Source: Lobosporangium transversale (taxonomy: Eukaryota; Mortierellomycota; Mortierellomycetes; Mortierellales; Mortierellaceae). From it: 64,000 bases of DNA. The stretch is from positions 140,001 to 204,000 of the forward strand of contig NW_019029024.1 in assembly GCF_002105155.1 (NCBI RefSeq), read 5' to 3'. Under the pieces are notes generated by a model that worked only from the letters and a program-made list of their open reading frames with translations, was not told the DNA's origin and made no database searches. The translations under genes and the position numbers were made by a program. Each line of letters begins with the position of its first letter. Positions within the stretch are counted from its first letter, which is position 1. Shown piece by piece: positions 36,149-46,868 of the stretch.

Positions 36149-37710
36149 ATGCCTACCGGAAGCGTTGCACGTGTGTACGCTAACGTTAACGAGTCGTACC
36201 AGAAGGAGTACTGGGACTATGACAATCTTCAGGTCCAGTGGGGGTAAGTTTGCTCCACCTCAATAAAACATCCAGAGTATACAAACAAACGACACTACAT
36301 CCATCACGGCAATTGTGATGAAGGTGGCGAGGTTTTTATTTCTACATCATCGCTGTCAATGAGCAATGCTGCAATGCTTCCTCGACTACCTTGGCGCTCG
36401 GTGGTCTTGGCAAATGAACAAACAGTTCAGACCTGTACCATAAGGAGTATGAGAGTGCATGCACAGTTTATATCATGGATATGATTTTTTTCCTTTTTCT
36501 AGTACTGAATGACTCTTCATCTCAACATTTCTCGGCTCTTTCTTGTATATTCATTATGCTAATACTCTCTCCCTTTATTGGTGTGCATATAATGATAATA
36601 GGGTTCAAGATAACTACGAGATCATTCGCAAGGTCGGTCGTGGAAAGTATTCAGAGGTTTTTGAGGGCTTTAACACTGTCAATAACGAGAAGTGCTGTAT
36701 CAAAGTCTTGAAGCCCGTTAAGAAAAAGAAAATCAAACGTGAGATCAAGATCCTCCAGAATCTTGCTGGCGGTCCCAATGTTATCACACTTTTCGATGTC
36801 GTTCGTGATCCTCAGGTAAGAGAAGTGAAGGAACATCAAAGAGGCTATCTCCACAAGACATATTTGGTTGGCGGCTTTGATTATCATGTCATACTGGATA
36901 TGAAATTGTAGGGTTGGTGATCCATTCATCACCTCAAGTAGTGGATATTAGAAAATCACATTGTCCTAAAGTACATAGGAGTGGTTAACATTAAGAAACA
37001 GGATGTAACATCTGTAGAAGATCAGCACTAACCAGCAAAACATACACTGTCTCATCATCCATAGTCAAAGACACCCTCATTGATCTTTGAGTGTGTCAAC
37101 AATACCGACTTCAAGATCCTTTACCCTAAGTTCACCGATTTTGATGTGCGCTATTATATTTTCGAGTTGCTCAAGGTAAAAAAAGAAAGGAAAGAAAAAA
37201 AAAACTATACAAGCACTTTCTATCTTCGATCTCCATCATCATTGCGACATGATTTTAGATCATAGTGTCGTATGGACCTTGATTCATACATGTTTTTAGA
37301 TAAAGATTAACATCTATCCTTCATGTTATGTCTGTTCATGTAGGCTTTGGATTTCTGCCATTCTAAGGGCATCATGCACCGTGATGTCAAGCCCCACAAC
37401 GTAATGATCGAGCACGAAAAGCGCAAGGTATGCAATCTGGAGCTATTTATTAGTCCAAGTAGTCTAGCTTTCTTTGACCGAAGTCATTGATCTGATACTC
37501 TTCGAATTTATTTTATTCTGCCCTAGCTCCGTTTAATTGATTGGGGTTTGGCAGAATTCTACCATCCCGGTACAGAGTATAACGTTCGTGTTGCATCGCG
37601 CTACTTCAAGGGACCAGAGTTATTGGTGGATTTCCAAGAATATGATTACTCCCTCGACATGTGGAGCTTGGGTGCAATGTTTGCAAGCATGGTATGATTA
37701 TGCAAATATC

Positions 37711-37746
<36 letters not shown>

Positions 37747-38118
37747 AAGGAACCAGATCATTGATGTACGACGATTGTTTATTTTCAGATTTTCCGTAAG
37801 GAGCCATTTTTCCATGGACACGACAACTACGATCAGCTTGTTAAAATTGCTCGAGTCCTTGGAACGAACGAGCTATTTGCATATCTTGAAAAATATGATT
37901 TAGAACTGGATGTGCAATATGATGATATTCTCGGAAGATATCCTCGCAAGCCATGGAGTAAATTTGTCACACCGGAGAACCAGCGTTTTGTCTCGAATGC
38001 TGCGATTGACTTTTTGGACAAGCTTCTTCGCTATGACCATCAGGAGCGCTTGACTGCAGCAGAGGCAATGGAGCACCCTTACTTTGATCCTGTTCGTGCT
38101 GCTGCCAAGGCCCAGTAA
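36149..38118 (+). CDS. CKA1: Casein kinase 2 catalytic subunit alpha
   Basis: Six exons (36149-36243, 36602-36815, 37065-37175, 37344-37427, 37527-37691, 37789-38118) give 332 residues, the usual CK2 alpha core length. Motifs seen are the glycine loop [11 protein letters not shown], the basic substrate-recognition cluster [10 protein letters not shown], the catalytic loop [11 protein letters not shown], the CK2-type DWG in place of DFG, and [13 protein letters not shown]2 is a constitutively active Ser/Thr kinase of acidic sites with roles in growth, transcription and polarity. The first intron (358 nt) is the longest, which is common for introns next to the start. The fifth intron holds a T33 tract (37713-37745). 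No regulatory beta subunit gene is in the window. Confidence 0.97.
37713..37745. repeat. Intronic T33 run
   Basis: Thirty-three T in intron 5 of the CK2 alpha gene, coding strand. Confidence 0.85.
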
Positions 38119-39145
38119 ATCTGAAGAAGCAAGATGCAACAGGAACCATTATTCATAGCACTTTCAAAACCGTCGTCGGTTTTTATCACTCTACAATTTC
38201 TTTTTTATTTTCGCCATAAAATGTTTGCTTTTCACTTGTATGTTTCGTTGGGATTGTGGAAGAATGTTTTACCAAACAGTCACAATCCCATTACTGTTGA
38301 ATACCCAGATCTGCAGTACTCGAATATTTAAATCTTGATTAGATTGAACCCACAGGCATGTGGCTTAATGATCTTGGCTTTCGACTTCTGATTACCCCCA
38401 GGCATGGCTGTTAGTGGATCGTCAAAATGCAAAGGATGTATTAACAGCTGGAGGTGAAGTCAAAGCAGACGCAGGTTAGTTGCACGAGCGCACCCTCCGT
38501 ATATCAAAGGCCAAGCATAGAACATGTTGGCTAAACAAGGATCTGCGAACAGGAATTCTACAACCCCTGCTGTAGAACCTATTGTATCCACTGAGAACAA
38601 GATTAACGGGAGCGAATCCGTAAACTGAAACGTACTGCATCTGAGGTGTACACAAATCTAAACGCCACTCTTTCAATTGAGTGCAAGACATCTGGATCAA
38701 AACTGGTCATAAAACGGTGCAGCAAGCATAATGAGGATCCCTCAGACTAAAGAGCTCATAATGAGCAGTAAAGCTACAATCCTTCTTGTTGTAGAAACAA
38801 GAGTCAACCGAAAAGTATATGAATCTATTTGAAAGGGATTAGCACTACTTTTCCTGTAGCTTTGATCCTATACAAACACACATGAGCGACATGTCCCATA
38901 CACAAAGACATTAATGCGACATGTGGTCTTGAAGGAAAGGTTACACAACTTTATTTATACGGACCCTTACCAGCTCTTCCCACTGCGCGAATGGTTCGGC
39001 TGGATAAGAGTGAGAGCCACTTTCTTACCGACCCAACAAGCAGATTTTGCGTCTGCCTTCAAGGAGGCTGTAATCGATGGAATCGCACCTGTGCAAGGGC
39101 AAATTACTTGATTAAAGATGGTTTCCCTTTCATGCGCTAAGCCGC
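38119..39145. other. Intergenic region
   Basis: About 1 kb without a gene that I can support. It carries the CK2 alpha 3' UTR and the leader of the helicase gene. Base composition is more even than in other spacers, and short open frames exist on both strands (for example 38476-38700 minus and 38914-39111 plus). This could mark decayed coding or mobile sequence, but I recognise no motif. Confidence 0.4.
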
Positions 39146-40093
39146 ATGGCAATTTTTAACGATAAAAGTATCGGTCCTTGGTCAAATTTCGGAAAGGAAC
39201 TCATCACAATGCAATCATGCTCAGGATTTCCTCGCAAGTCATGGATCACCATCAGACAACAAAAGCACTCATGGGCGGTGCTTACCACTCAATACCTTCC
39301 CACTTGTAACGCATTTAGATTCGGTAAATATGAGGCTATTCGACGATACTCGATCAGTACACAGCGGGCTTGTTTACTCCATAGTCAGCTACGATGTGCA
39401 CAAAACTCTCTTAATAAGAGAATTAGGGCTTCGTCACCCCACTGTGTAACAACACCGATGATGAACTGCTTGCCAACAAGATTGGCTCAATATCGATTAA
39501 ATAGTGCAGTACAAAGCAGGTTAAATCCAGATCTGTCGATTCTACCAAAAGTAGCAACTGTATCAACTGAACCAGCACCCTACTTGGAATATTCACGCCC
39601 ATTCTCGGATATGGTCAATATACAACCAACCATTTTAGAGGCAATACAATCAGCATTTGGTTTTGACTCCATGTCTAAAGTACAGTTTAATGTCCTTTCT
39701 ATCCTTCCTACAACGCAAGATTTGCTCGTGAAGGCCAAAACTGGAACAGGAAAGACACTTGCTTTTCTGGTAGCGGCTTTAGAATCGTTGATGGCAGCAG
39801 ACATGGAGATAATGAAGCGCATAAAGATGAGTGGGCAAATTGGATGCCTGATTGTGGCACCTACACGCGAGTTAGCTCTACAGATCTCAGACGAGGCACA
39901 AAAGTTACTCGAACCTCTCGGTTACGGCGTGCAGCACCTCGTTGGTGGAGAGAGTAAAAGAAAACAGCTTGATAGAATTGCCAAAGAGCCTGTCGAATTT
40001 ATTGTAGCAACTCCTGGGCGACTGAATGACTTGTTGGACGATAGAGAGTTTGCGGACAAAACTGTCGCCTGCAAAGTGGTGCGTAGTCATTCG

Positions 40094-40125
<32 letters not shown>

Positions 40126-41894
40126 GATCGTAGATATATGTAGACAATCTAAAAGGTGCCTCCCCCTTTTTTTTTCATTTTCTTTGTAATATGTATAGCT
40201 CGTATTAGACGAGGCAGACACGATGCTAGAACTGGGCTTCCGCACTGAACTTGATCGCATCTTACGAGTCCTGCCTCAAGAGCGTCAAACACTCTTATTT
40301 TCTGCGACCCTTGATTCCAAGTTAGATCCACTTATGGAAATAATCCTGCAGCAGAAGACAAAGAAGCAACGACGACCGATTATGATTGATACTGTGGGTA
40401 CCTCGGAAATCAATTTGAACCTCTCGACCCGCCAAAGATATTGTCTAGCACCATATCAGGCACACGTTGCTCTCGTACGTCGAGTCATCAACGACTATTT
40501 GCTTAGTGATATGGATTTGAGGCACCAAGAGAGCTTGAAAACACCCACAACATCATCTATGCAAGGTGTAAAGTCCAAGAAGGCCAGTAACAAATATACT
40601 TCACCTTCCACATCTACACTCTTGCCATTAACATCGTCTTCCGCATTGAGCAATAAGATCATGGTCTTCTTACCGACAACGCGAGGGGCCCAGCTCTATG
40701 CTAAGGTGTTTGCAGCCTTGTCTATGGGCAAGGAGCTTTCGATATTTGAAATTCACTCTGAAAAAAGTCAGCGTGAGAGAACTCTAACGAGTCGTAATTT
40801 TAAGAATATTAAGACACCCGCAGTATTGTTTACGTCTGACGTCTCTGCAAGAGGTGTAGATTATCCTGGCGTCGGATTGATCATACAAGTAGGAGCGCCT
40901 CTTTCTATCAACCACTATATCCACCGTATAGGTAGGACGGGGCGCGGTGTAAAGAATCAGAATGAACAGTATGGTGAAGGCGTGTTGATCCTTGGGGAGT
41001 TGGATCAAGGTTTCATTGAGCACCAACTCAAGCCATCGCCTCTTTATGAGGCTGTAAAGCAGGATCATAAATATGATGATTGGCAGAGCGTGATACGAGG
41101 CGAGAATTTAGACCGTGGGTTCAAGAGAGCAGCCTCAAAAGTAGGTGAAAAGCTAATCAAGGACGCCTACACAGCCTTTCTAGGATACAGTAAGTTTAAT
41201 TGAAATATCGTAATTTTTTTTTTAAAAAAAAAAAAAAAAAAAAAAGACAAAGACAAAGTCTCCTCATTCTGAAAATTAAAAGGCACTCACCTCGATATCA
41301 TGAACCTGCGGCATATTAGATTTGACAATAGGCCCCAGGATTGGAAATACGGATCGAAAGTTGATCCTAGAATCTGCAGATAAATATATTGCAGCCTTTG
41401 GTGTAGAAAGTCGGCCTGCAGTGTCTACAAGTTTTTTGGAAAGAATGGGTTTCGCAAATAGTTGTAATCCTGTGGTGGGAGGCAGCGTTGATAGTTCCCA
41501 ACAGGGGCGTTCCTTTGAACTCGTCGATGGGACATTCCCCATAGTGAACACACAGACGGTCGGAAAATCCTGCATATCTTCCTCCACTTCTCCTATAGAT
41601 CTAAGCGAAGACGGAGAGAATGAAAGGAATGAGAAGCAAAAAGTTGAGTCGCAAAGTATCATCGAAACGCGTTTTTCTAGGAAAAAACGTCAAGAAGCCT
41701 TCATAGACAGAATTGGCTTGGGGGACACAGAGTATATCAAGATCAACGAAGCTGAGTGGGAAGATTTTATCGAGTTTAAGCCTAGTACATCTAGGCTGAT
41801 CGAGAAGCTGCACAATCCCAAGAGGATGGGTCATGTTGGAAATCGGCCGAGCAAGAAGATCTCAAAGATCTTTAGCAACAATGACGGGTGGTAA
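39146..41894 (+). CDS. DEAD-box RNA helicase, Mss116-like
   Basis: Exons 39146-40078, 40199-41189 and 41320-41894 give 832 residues. Helicase motifs are in order: a Q-motif region (SKVQFNVLSIL), AKTGTGKT, APTRELA, TPGR, LDEADTMLELGF directly after intron 1, SAT, TSDVSARGVDYPG and HRIGRTGRG. The order and the C-terminal extension resemble the mitochondrial Mss116/CYT-19 group, which remodels group I/II introns and mitochondrial RNAs. The N-terminus is rich in Arg, Ser and Lys with few acids, consistent with a mitochondrial presequence, but this is an inference. A low-complexity insertion of about 50 residues (KTPTTSSM to TLLPLTSSS) stands at the start of the second RecA domain. The C-terminus is basic (SKKISKIF). 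Intron 1 has a T29 tract. Confidence 0.9.
40097..40125. repeat. Intronic T29 run
   Basis: Twenty-nine T in intron 1 of the DEAD-box helicase gene, coding strand. Confidence 0.85.
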
Positions 41895-42048
41895 TGGCCC
41901 AGGTATAAGGGAGTGTATGTATAGTTAATTAAATTAAGCAATATATCCCTTTTAGTTAGAAATTAATGATTGCAATATTTATTCGTCTCTCTTGAAGACA
42001 ACCGTCTCAACAGTTGCTGATGAAAGCAATATGTACTTTTTCATTATC

Positions 42049-43905
42049 TTAAATGGTACCATCCTCAAGGATTCGGTACTTGGGATAGACATCCACAGGA
42101 ACACCGAGATCTTCGAGGGTTGATAAGGCTTCCTTAACCTCAGGTGAGATAACTCCGTATTTATCTACAAACTCCTTGACTTTCTGCTTGTCACCATCAC
42201 CTTGGAGAACAAGGATGCGCGTTGTCAAAGAGCGTACAGCTCCCTCAATCTTGTCCATGACAACTCGGAACTTACGCGTCTCGGTATTGTAGGAAAACCC
42301 ACCCTGCTCTTTAATATATTCAAACTGCATAGCCTGACCCAAACCATGAGCTTGCGTAATGCCAAAACGGATGGAGCGGAAAGCTGAGGCAAGGTATGTA
42401 ATGTAAAACGATTCAGCATCGGGATTACCGGACAATGTACCATCCTTGAGCAGCAAACCGACTGCATACAGCCCCGCAATGTCTATATTGTGTAGTAGAA
42501 CAAGATGGATCTCATTAGTATACTAATAATCTACACAAACTTGTCAAATATATATTTCTATATAGCAGTCTAGGGAGTCCATACCGGCCTTAGCTTCTTC
42601 CATTGCAGCATGGTATTCCTCCAAAGCGGTGCGGACCTTTTTGGCCTTATCGCGAACCAAGAAGTGAGGTCCCAATGAATGGGCCACTTCATGCATAAGT
42701 ACGTGCTGGAAGAAAGCCTCGAATTCCACCTTCCCAAGCTGATCAGAATCCAAAACCTGTTGAGCAATTGGGCGGAGAACTTTTTCAAATTTGCCTTCCT
42801 GAACGTTCTTAATGATTACAAGCTTGGAACCTGCGATCTTGATGGGGGCTTCATCATTAGGCAGGTTGTAGGCAGCAGTCATGGGCACAGCAACGTCTCC
42901 TCCTGAATAGAGCTGATTAACAGTGATGATGGCAGGAGGGTAAAGGCCTTTGGCCTTGTAGAGCTCATCAACAGGCATCTGATCCTCCATATCTTGTAAG
43001 CGACTAGAAAACTTGGCCAAGATAGCAGAAGAATCGAAATCTCGGGCGTTCAAGAAAAACTCATAGGCTGTGCGGACGTTGAGCATTTTATCAGTGTAGT
43101 TCTATTCGATGCGAGTAAGAAAAGCCTTGTTAAAAAAAGGAAAAAACCCTTCCATATCGTATATATTTCTAAGACCTTATCTTGTTACCTCATACGGTCC
43201 ACAGGTAACATCGAGAGCTGACTCCTTGCTAATCCTCAACCAGTCGACATCGGACTCAGTATACTCGTTGGTGATAAATGCCTCAGCCCTGGATTTCAAA
43301 AACTTTGCAAGCGACTCATCACTGACAAGGTCGGCGGCTTGCTTTAGTAGCTTGGAAGCAGGGACCAAAAATTCCTTGTATTCATTTGAGTAGGATACCG
43401 AGTACAGCTTACCGGTCGTAGCATCCCTTTTGACCACATGATAATAACTCTCAGCGTTCAACTTGTCTTGACCCTCTAGTCCAGCAACCCAATCTAGATA
43501 TTCTTCCCTTTTGATACCATCAGGGTAGAAATTTCCATGTGGTGGAGGATGATGAGGGATATGAATCTTTTCATGGATGTTGCCATCATCGCCTCGCTCT
43601 TTGATTGAGTCTATAAACCTCTCCTCATTCAGACCCCAGGGGCCTTTGAACAGTTGTAGACCAAGATCCAACTTGGGGTCGCGTGGATTTTGGCTGTGGA
43701 TGTAGGAATGCAATGCCTCATTACCGGACCAGCGTTGACGGATATAAATCTGGTCAAGCAATTTACCCACCTGAACCAAAAGAGGGATAGCCTCACGATC
43801 ACCAGCGGTAAGTCGGTCAAGGTATTGAGAACCTCCAACTTCAATCTCTTTGAAGCGAGCAAGCTGTTTGTCGATAGGCGACACGGTCTTAGTTGTTGAC
43901 TCCAT
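42049..43905 (-). CDS. M49 (dipeptidyl peptidase III-like) zinc peptidase, short form
   Basis: Exons 43905-43189, 43101-42585 and 42482-42049 give 555 residues. The zinc site reads MHEVAHSLGPH at residues about 375-385, with the second motif EEAKADIAGLY near 407-417 joined across the last intron. This spacing and the EEAKAD motif fit the M49 family. The active-site box is HExxH rather than the HExxGH of animal and yeast DPP III, and the protein is about 180 residues shorter. In both points it resembles the DPP III-like part of plant NUDIX-DPP III fusions and some bacterial proteins, but no NUDIX domain is present. It probably cleaves dipeptides from short peptides in the cytosol. It is convergent with the helicase gene. 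Confidence 0.85.
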
Positions 43906-44350
43906 ATTACTTTTGAATCGATTGCACGGGGCGAGATGGAATGCTCGTGAAGAGTTTAACTGAATCAGAGAGAAGTCCTTGATCTGAAAAGTCAGAGGTC
44001 GGGCAATTCCTAGTACTGATGTGGGCCGTGATCGAGCGAATGAGAAGAAGATTGTCGTTGAACGAAGAATTGTGAAAAGTAGAAGAATAGGGAGTTGTTT
44101 TGTTGAATATCCTACGCTGACTCGAAGCCCCTTTTATTGAGATGACTGTGTTGCGTGTACCTTCCAACTGCGGATGGAGTCCTGGGAAAATGACGAGCCA
44201 ATAGAAGAGGGAGGCAGAGGAATGATTTTCACATCCATTTGAGAGCATTGTAATAGGAGAGATGAAGTTTAATAGCATACACGGACATTATGAAAGTGAG
44301 AAGAGTACGTGAGTCCATGCAAAGAAAAAGATAAAATGAGTCTATATGTT
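43906..44350. other. Intergenic region
   Basis: About 445 nt between the M49 peptidase start and the COX15 stop, both minus strand. It must hold the peptidase promoter and the COX15 3' UTR. No TATA box or gene is evident. Confidence 0.5.
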
Positions 44351-46158
44351 CTATTTTAAAGGAATCTTCTTGGCAATAGGAAGTTTTTTCATGCTGTGCA
44401 TGAGATACAGTGCTGAAGTCAGTAGAGTCAAAGAACCGGCTTGATGTGCGGTGCCAAGAGAAACAGGGACCATGTAGAGCAATGTGGCAATACCAAGACC
44501 AACTTGACAACAAGCAATTCCCATCAGTACATTGACGCCGAGACGGACATGGGGGGGCAGAGACAATCCACGCGAGTACAAGAACAGAGACGAAACAGCA
44601 GTAAAGGTTGTAGTAGCCTATCCAAATTTCATTCATGCATGAATATATCAAACCACGAAAGATAATTTTTTTCAATCAAAGGTTTTTTTTTTTTTTTTTT
44701 TATCGACCAATTTATAAGAGCGGACATAATAACTTACAAGGACACGGTGATTGAACTGGACAGTAACTTGGTTATCAAACATATTCCTCCAAAGGCCGAG
44801 TTTGGGATTTTCGCCTTGACGGACAAACTTCTCATCAAAGAGTTCATTCACAGGAGGCATCAAACGACCACCCATAAGGGGAAACTCGTTATAAATCAAA
44901 CCGGCATCGAGACCAGCGACAAAGGCTCCAGAAATAGCTGTCAAGAAGACAAGGGCAACGATTCCATGTGCAGCACCCTTAAAGCGCTTCAAAGCAGGGT
45001 TGTTAAGTGCAGCAGCCAAGCTCTACCACCAAAAAACACAAATTAGTCCTAGTACCATATTGTAGGTATCGTAGACAATCTTTCACAGATGAGACTATTG
45101 AAAACTTGGTACAGGGTTTGGTGTGCAAGACCACACTTACTTCGTATCCGCCCTTGGAAACTTTGTAATCAGTCAAAATCTTCAAACCAGTCATGAAGGC
45201 TCCAGTGTAGATCAAAAACGCGCTTCCAAGATGAGCAGCCAGTCTGTATTGTGAGACTCTTGGTGTAGCGCCAGGAGTATTCATCAATTGCTCATCCAGT
45301 CCGGACTTGACCATATACCATCCTAAAGCGCCCTGAAAGCCAATAAGTCCACCAATAATCAAGGATCGACGAGCAATATTCTTAGTGAGCATTCCTCGAG
45401 CAGCAAAGTAAAGACCAGGTAAGATGAAGGCTGCACCAATTGCACGGCCTAACATGCGATGCGACCATTCATAGTAAAAGATACGCTTAAATTCTTCAAG
45501 AGTCATTCCACGATTCAAGCTGGCAGTGTATAGATGAATCACATTAAACAAATGGAATAACCAAATCAACGATGTTTTACTGTCAATCATATTCATACAT
45601 AAAGGTACACACACTGGGATTGCCTTACATTTTGTATTCGGGAAACTGTTTATACTTTTCAAACTCTTCATTCCACTCTTCTTGAGAGCGAGGAGGTTTC
45701 ATACCCTTGATCAAGTTCCATTCGACAATTGACAGGCCACTCTCGGTCAAGCGGGTCATGCCTCCAACGACTACGATACCAAATGTCATGGCGCTGATTG
45801 TCAGCATCCAATAACCCACAATAGGTTTGACTACTACATCTGGTGTAGCCTTCGCTACAGATGCTGAAGTAGCAGACACTGCAGTGTTTGCCGCACTATG
45901 AGAGGTAGAAGCTGCAATTGTGGACTGGAAACGAGCTCTGAGCATGAGTGCAGTAGATCGTACATTGTGCTGATGCTGTGCTGCGAATCTGGCCATTAAT
46001 GATTGAGTAGTTGCAGAGTTTAACCCGATGCAAAGATTTTTTTTATTAGTGCTGAAAGGACGTGCAGACAGGACATGCGCCGGAGCCATAGCTGAGTGCG
46101 CAGTGGTTCTGGCAAGCGTCCTAGTCAACAGCCCAGAGAGTGCATTAGTGCGAAACAT
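44351..46158 (-). CDS. COX15: COX15 heme A synthase, mitochondrial
   Basis: Exons 46158-45629, 45519-45141, 45022-44738 and 44617-44351 give 486 residues. The first 100 residues are rich in Arg, Ser and Ala without acids, fitting a mitochondrial presequence. The body has eight hydrophobic segments. The heme-binding histidines are visible in [27 protein letters not shown] and GTAHQAGS, and the conserved [12 protein letters not shown] follows the first membrane segment. Cox15 oxidises heme O to heme A in the inner mitochondrial membrane for cytochrome c oxidase. The splice after PEYK restores the family sequence [11 protein letters not shown]. The ATG at 46158 is the first in frame. It is divergent, only 56 nt away, from the orphan reading frame at 46215. 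Confidence 0.95.
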
Positions 46159-46214
46159 TAAAGAGAACAGAGTCAAACTGTGGACTCCTGTGAAATGAAT
46201 TCAGTTGGTAATGG

Positions 46215-46712
46215 ATGAAGATCGGATCGGAAGACAAGAAAAAAGGCACAAATAAAGATCTTTTTGATCTTGTTCAGCTCGATCCATTACTTGGTGTCAG
46301 ACGCACCACTTTCGGAATCCCGAAACACCTAAAGAACAGTGTGAAAGCGAGGAGCAACCGTCACACACAAATACGCCCACAGAAGCCCCTCCCAACACAA
46401 CGTCTTATTGCAGCGAACACGATGAAACGTGAAACGGTGCTACTTCTTCAGAGGAAACTAAAAATTCAAACAGGGGATGAAGAACGCGTTGTGGCGGACA
46501 AACACGACATAAAGTTTTTAATAGATGGATCAAAAGTAGAGTCAGGTCTACAGCCATCCGTCAACGCCAATAGCCAACATCCCTCAACTCTCTCCACAAA
46601 TCTCCATCATTTACACAGAATGCCTGCAAATAATGATAATGCCGCAAGGCTGAATGTGGCAGAGCACAAAACCTCGTGGTCGCCAAAAAAAATAATTAGT
46701 ACTCCACTCTAA
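46215..46712 (+). CDS. Hypothetical small basic protein
   Basis: A single open frame of 165 codons with an ATG start and a balanced codon pattern. The protein is basic (many Lys, Arg, His) with a short motif-like stretch LVQLDPLLGVRRTTFGIPKHLK at the front, written here only to locate it near residues 19-40; the rest is low in hydrophobics. I recognise no family. It begins 56 nt from the COX15 start on the opposite strand, so the two would share a promoter. An out-of-frame ATG four bases earlier (46211) would have to be skipped. It may be a real small gene, the 5' part of a transcript, or chance. Confidence 0.35.
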   Translation: MKIGSEDKKKGTNKDLFDLVQLDPLLGVRRTTFGIPKHLKNSVKARSNRHTQIRPQKPLPTQRLIAANTMKRETVLLLQRKLKIQTGDEERVVADKHDIKFLIDGSKVESGLQPSVNANSQHPSTLSTNLHHLHRMPANNDNAARLNVAEHKTSWSPKKIISTPL

Positions 46713-46868
46713 TCATGCTCTATACTATCGTTTACATTCATAGGCTATCTTGAAAGTACACAGACCGTTTGCCATTCATTCTTTTTTTTTTTTTTTGTTG
46801 ATTTCAGGGCTGATCGAATACTTTTTTTTTTTTGTTATTGCTCACCTCACACATTCCATTATAACATA

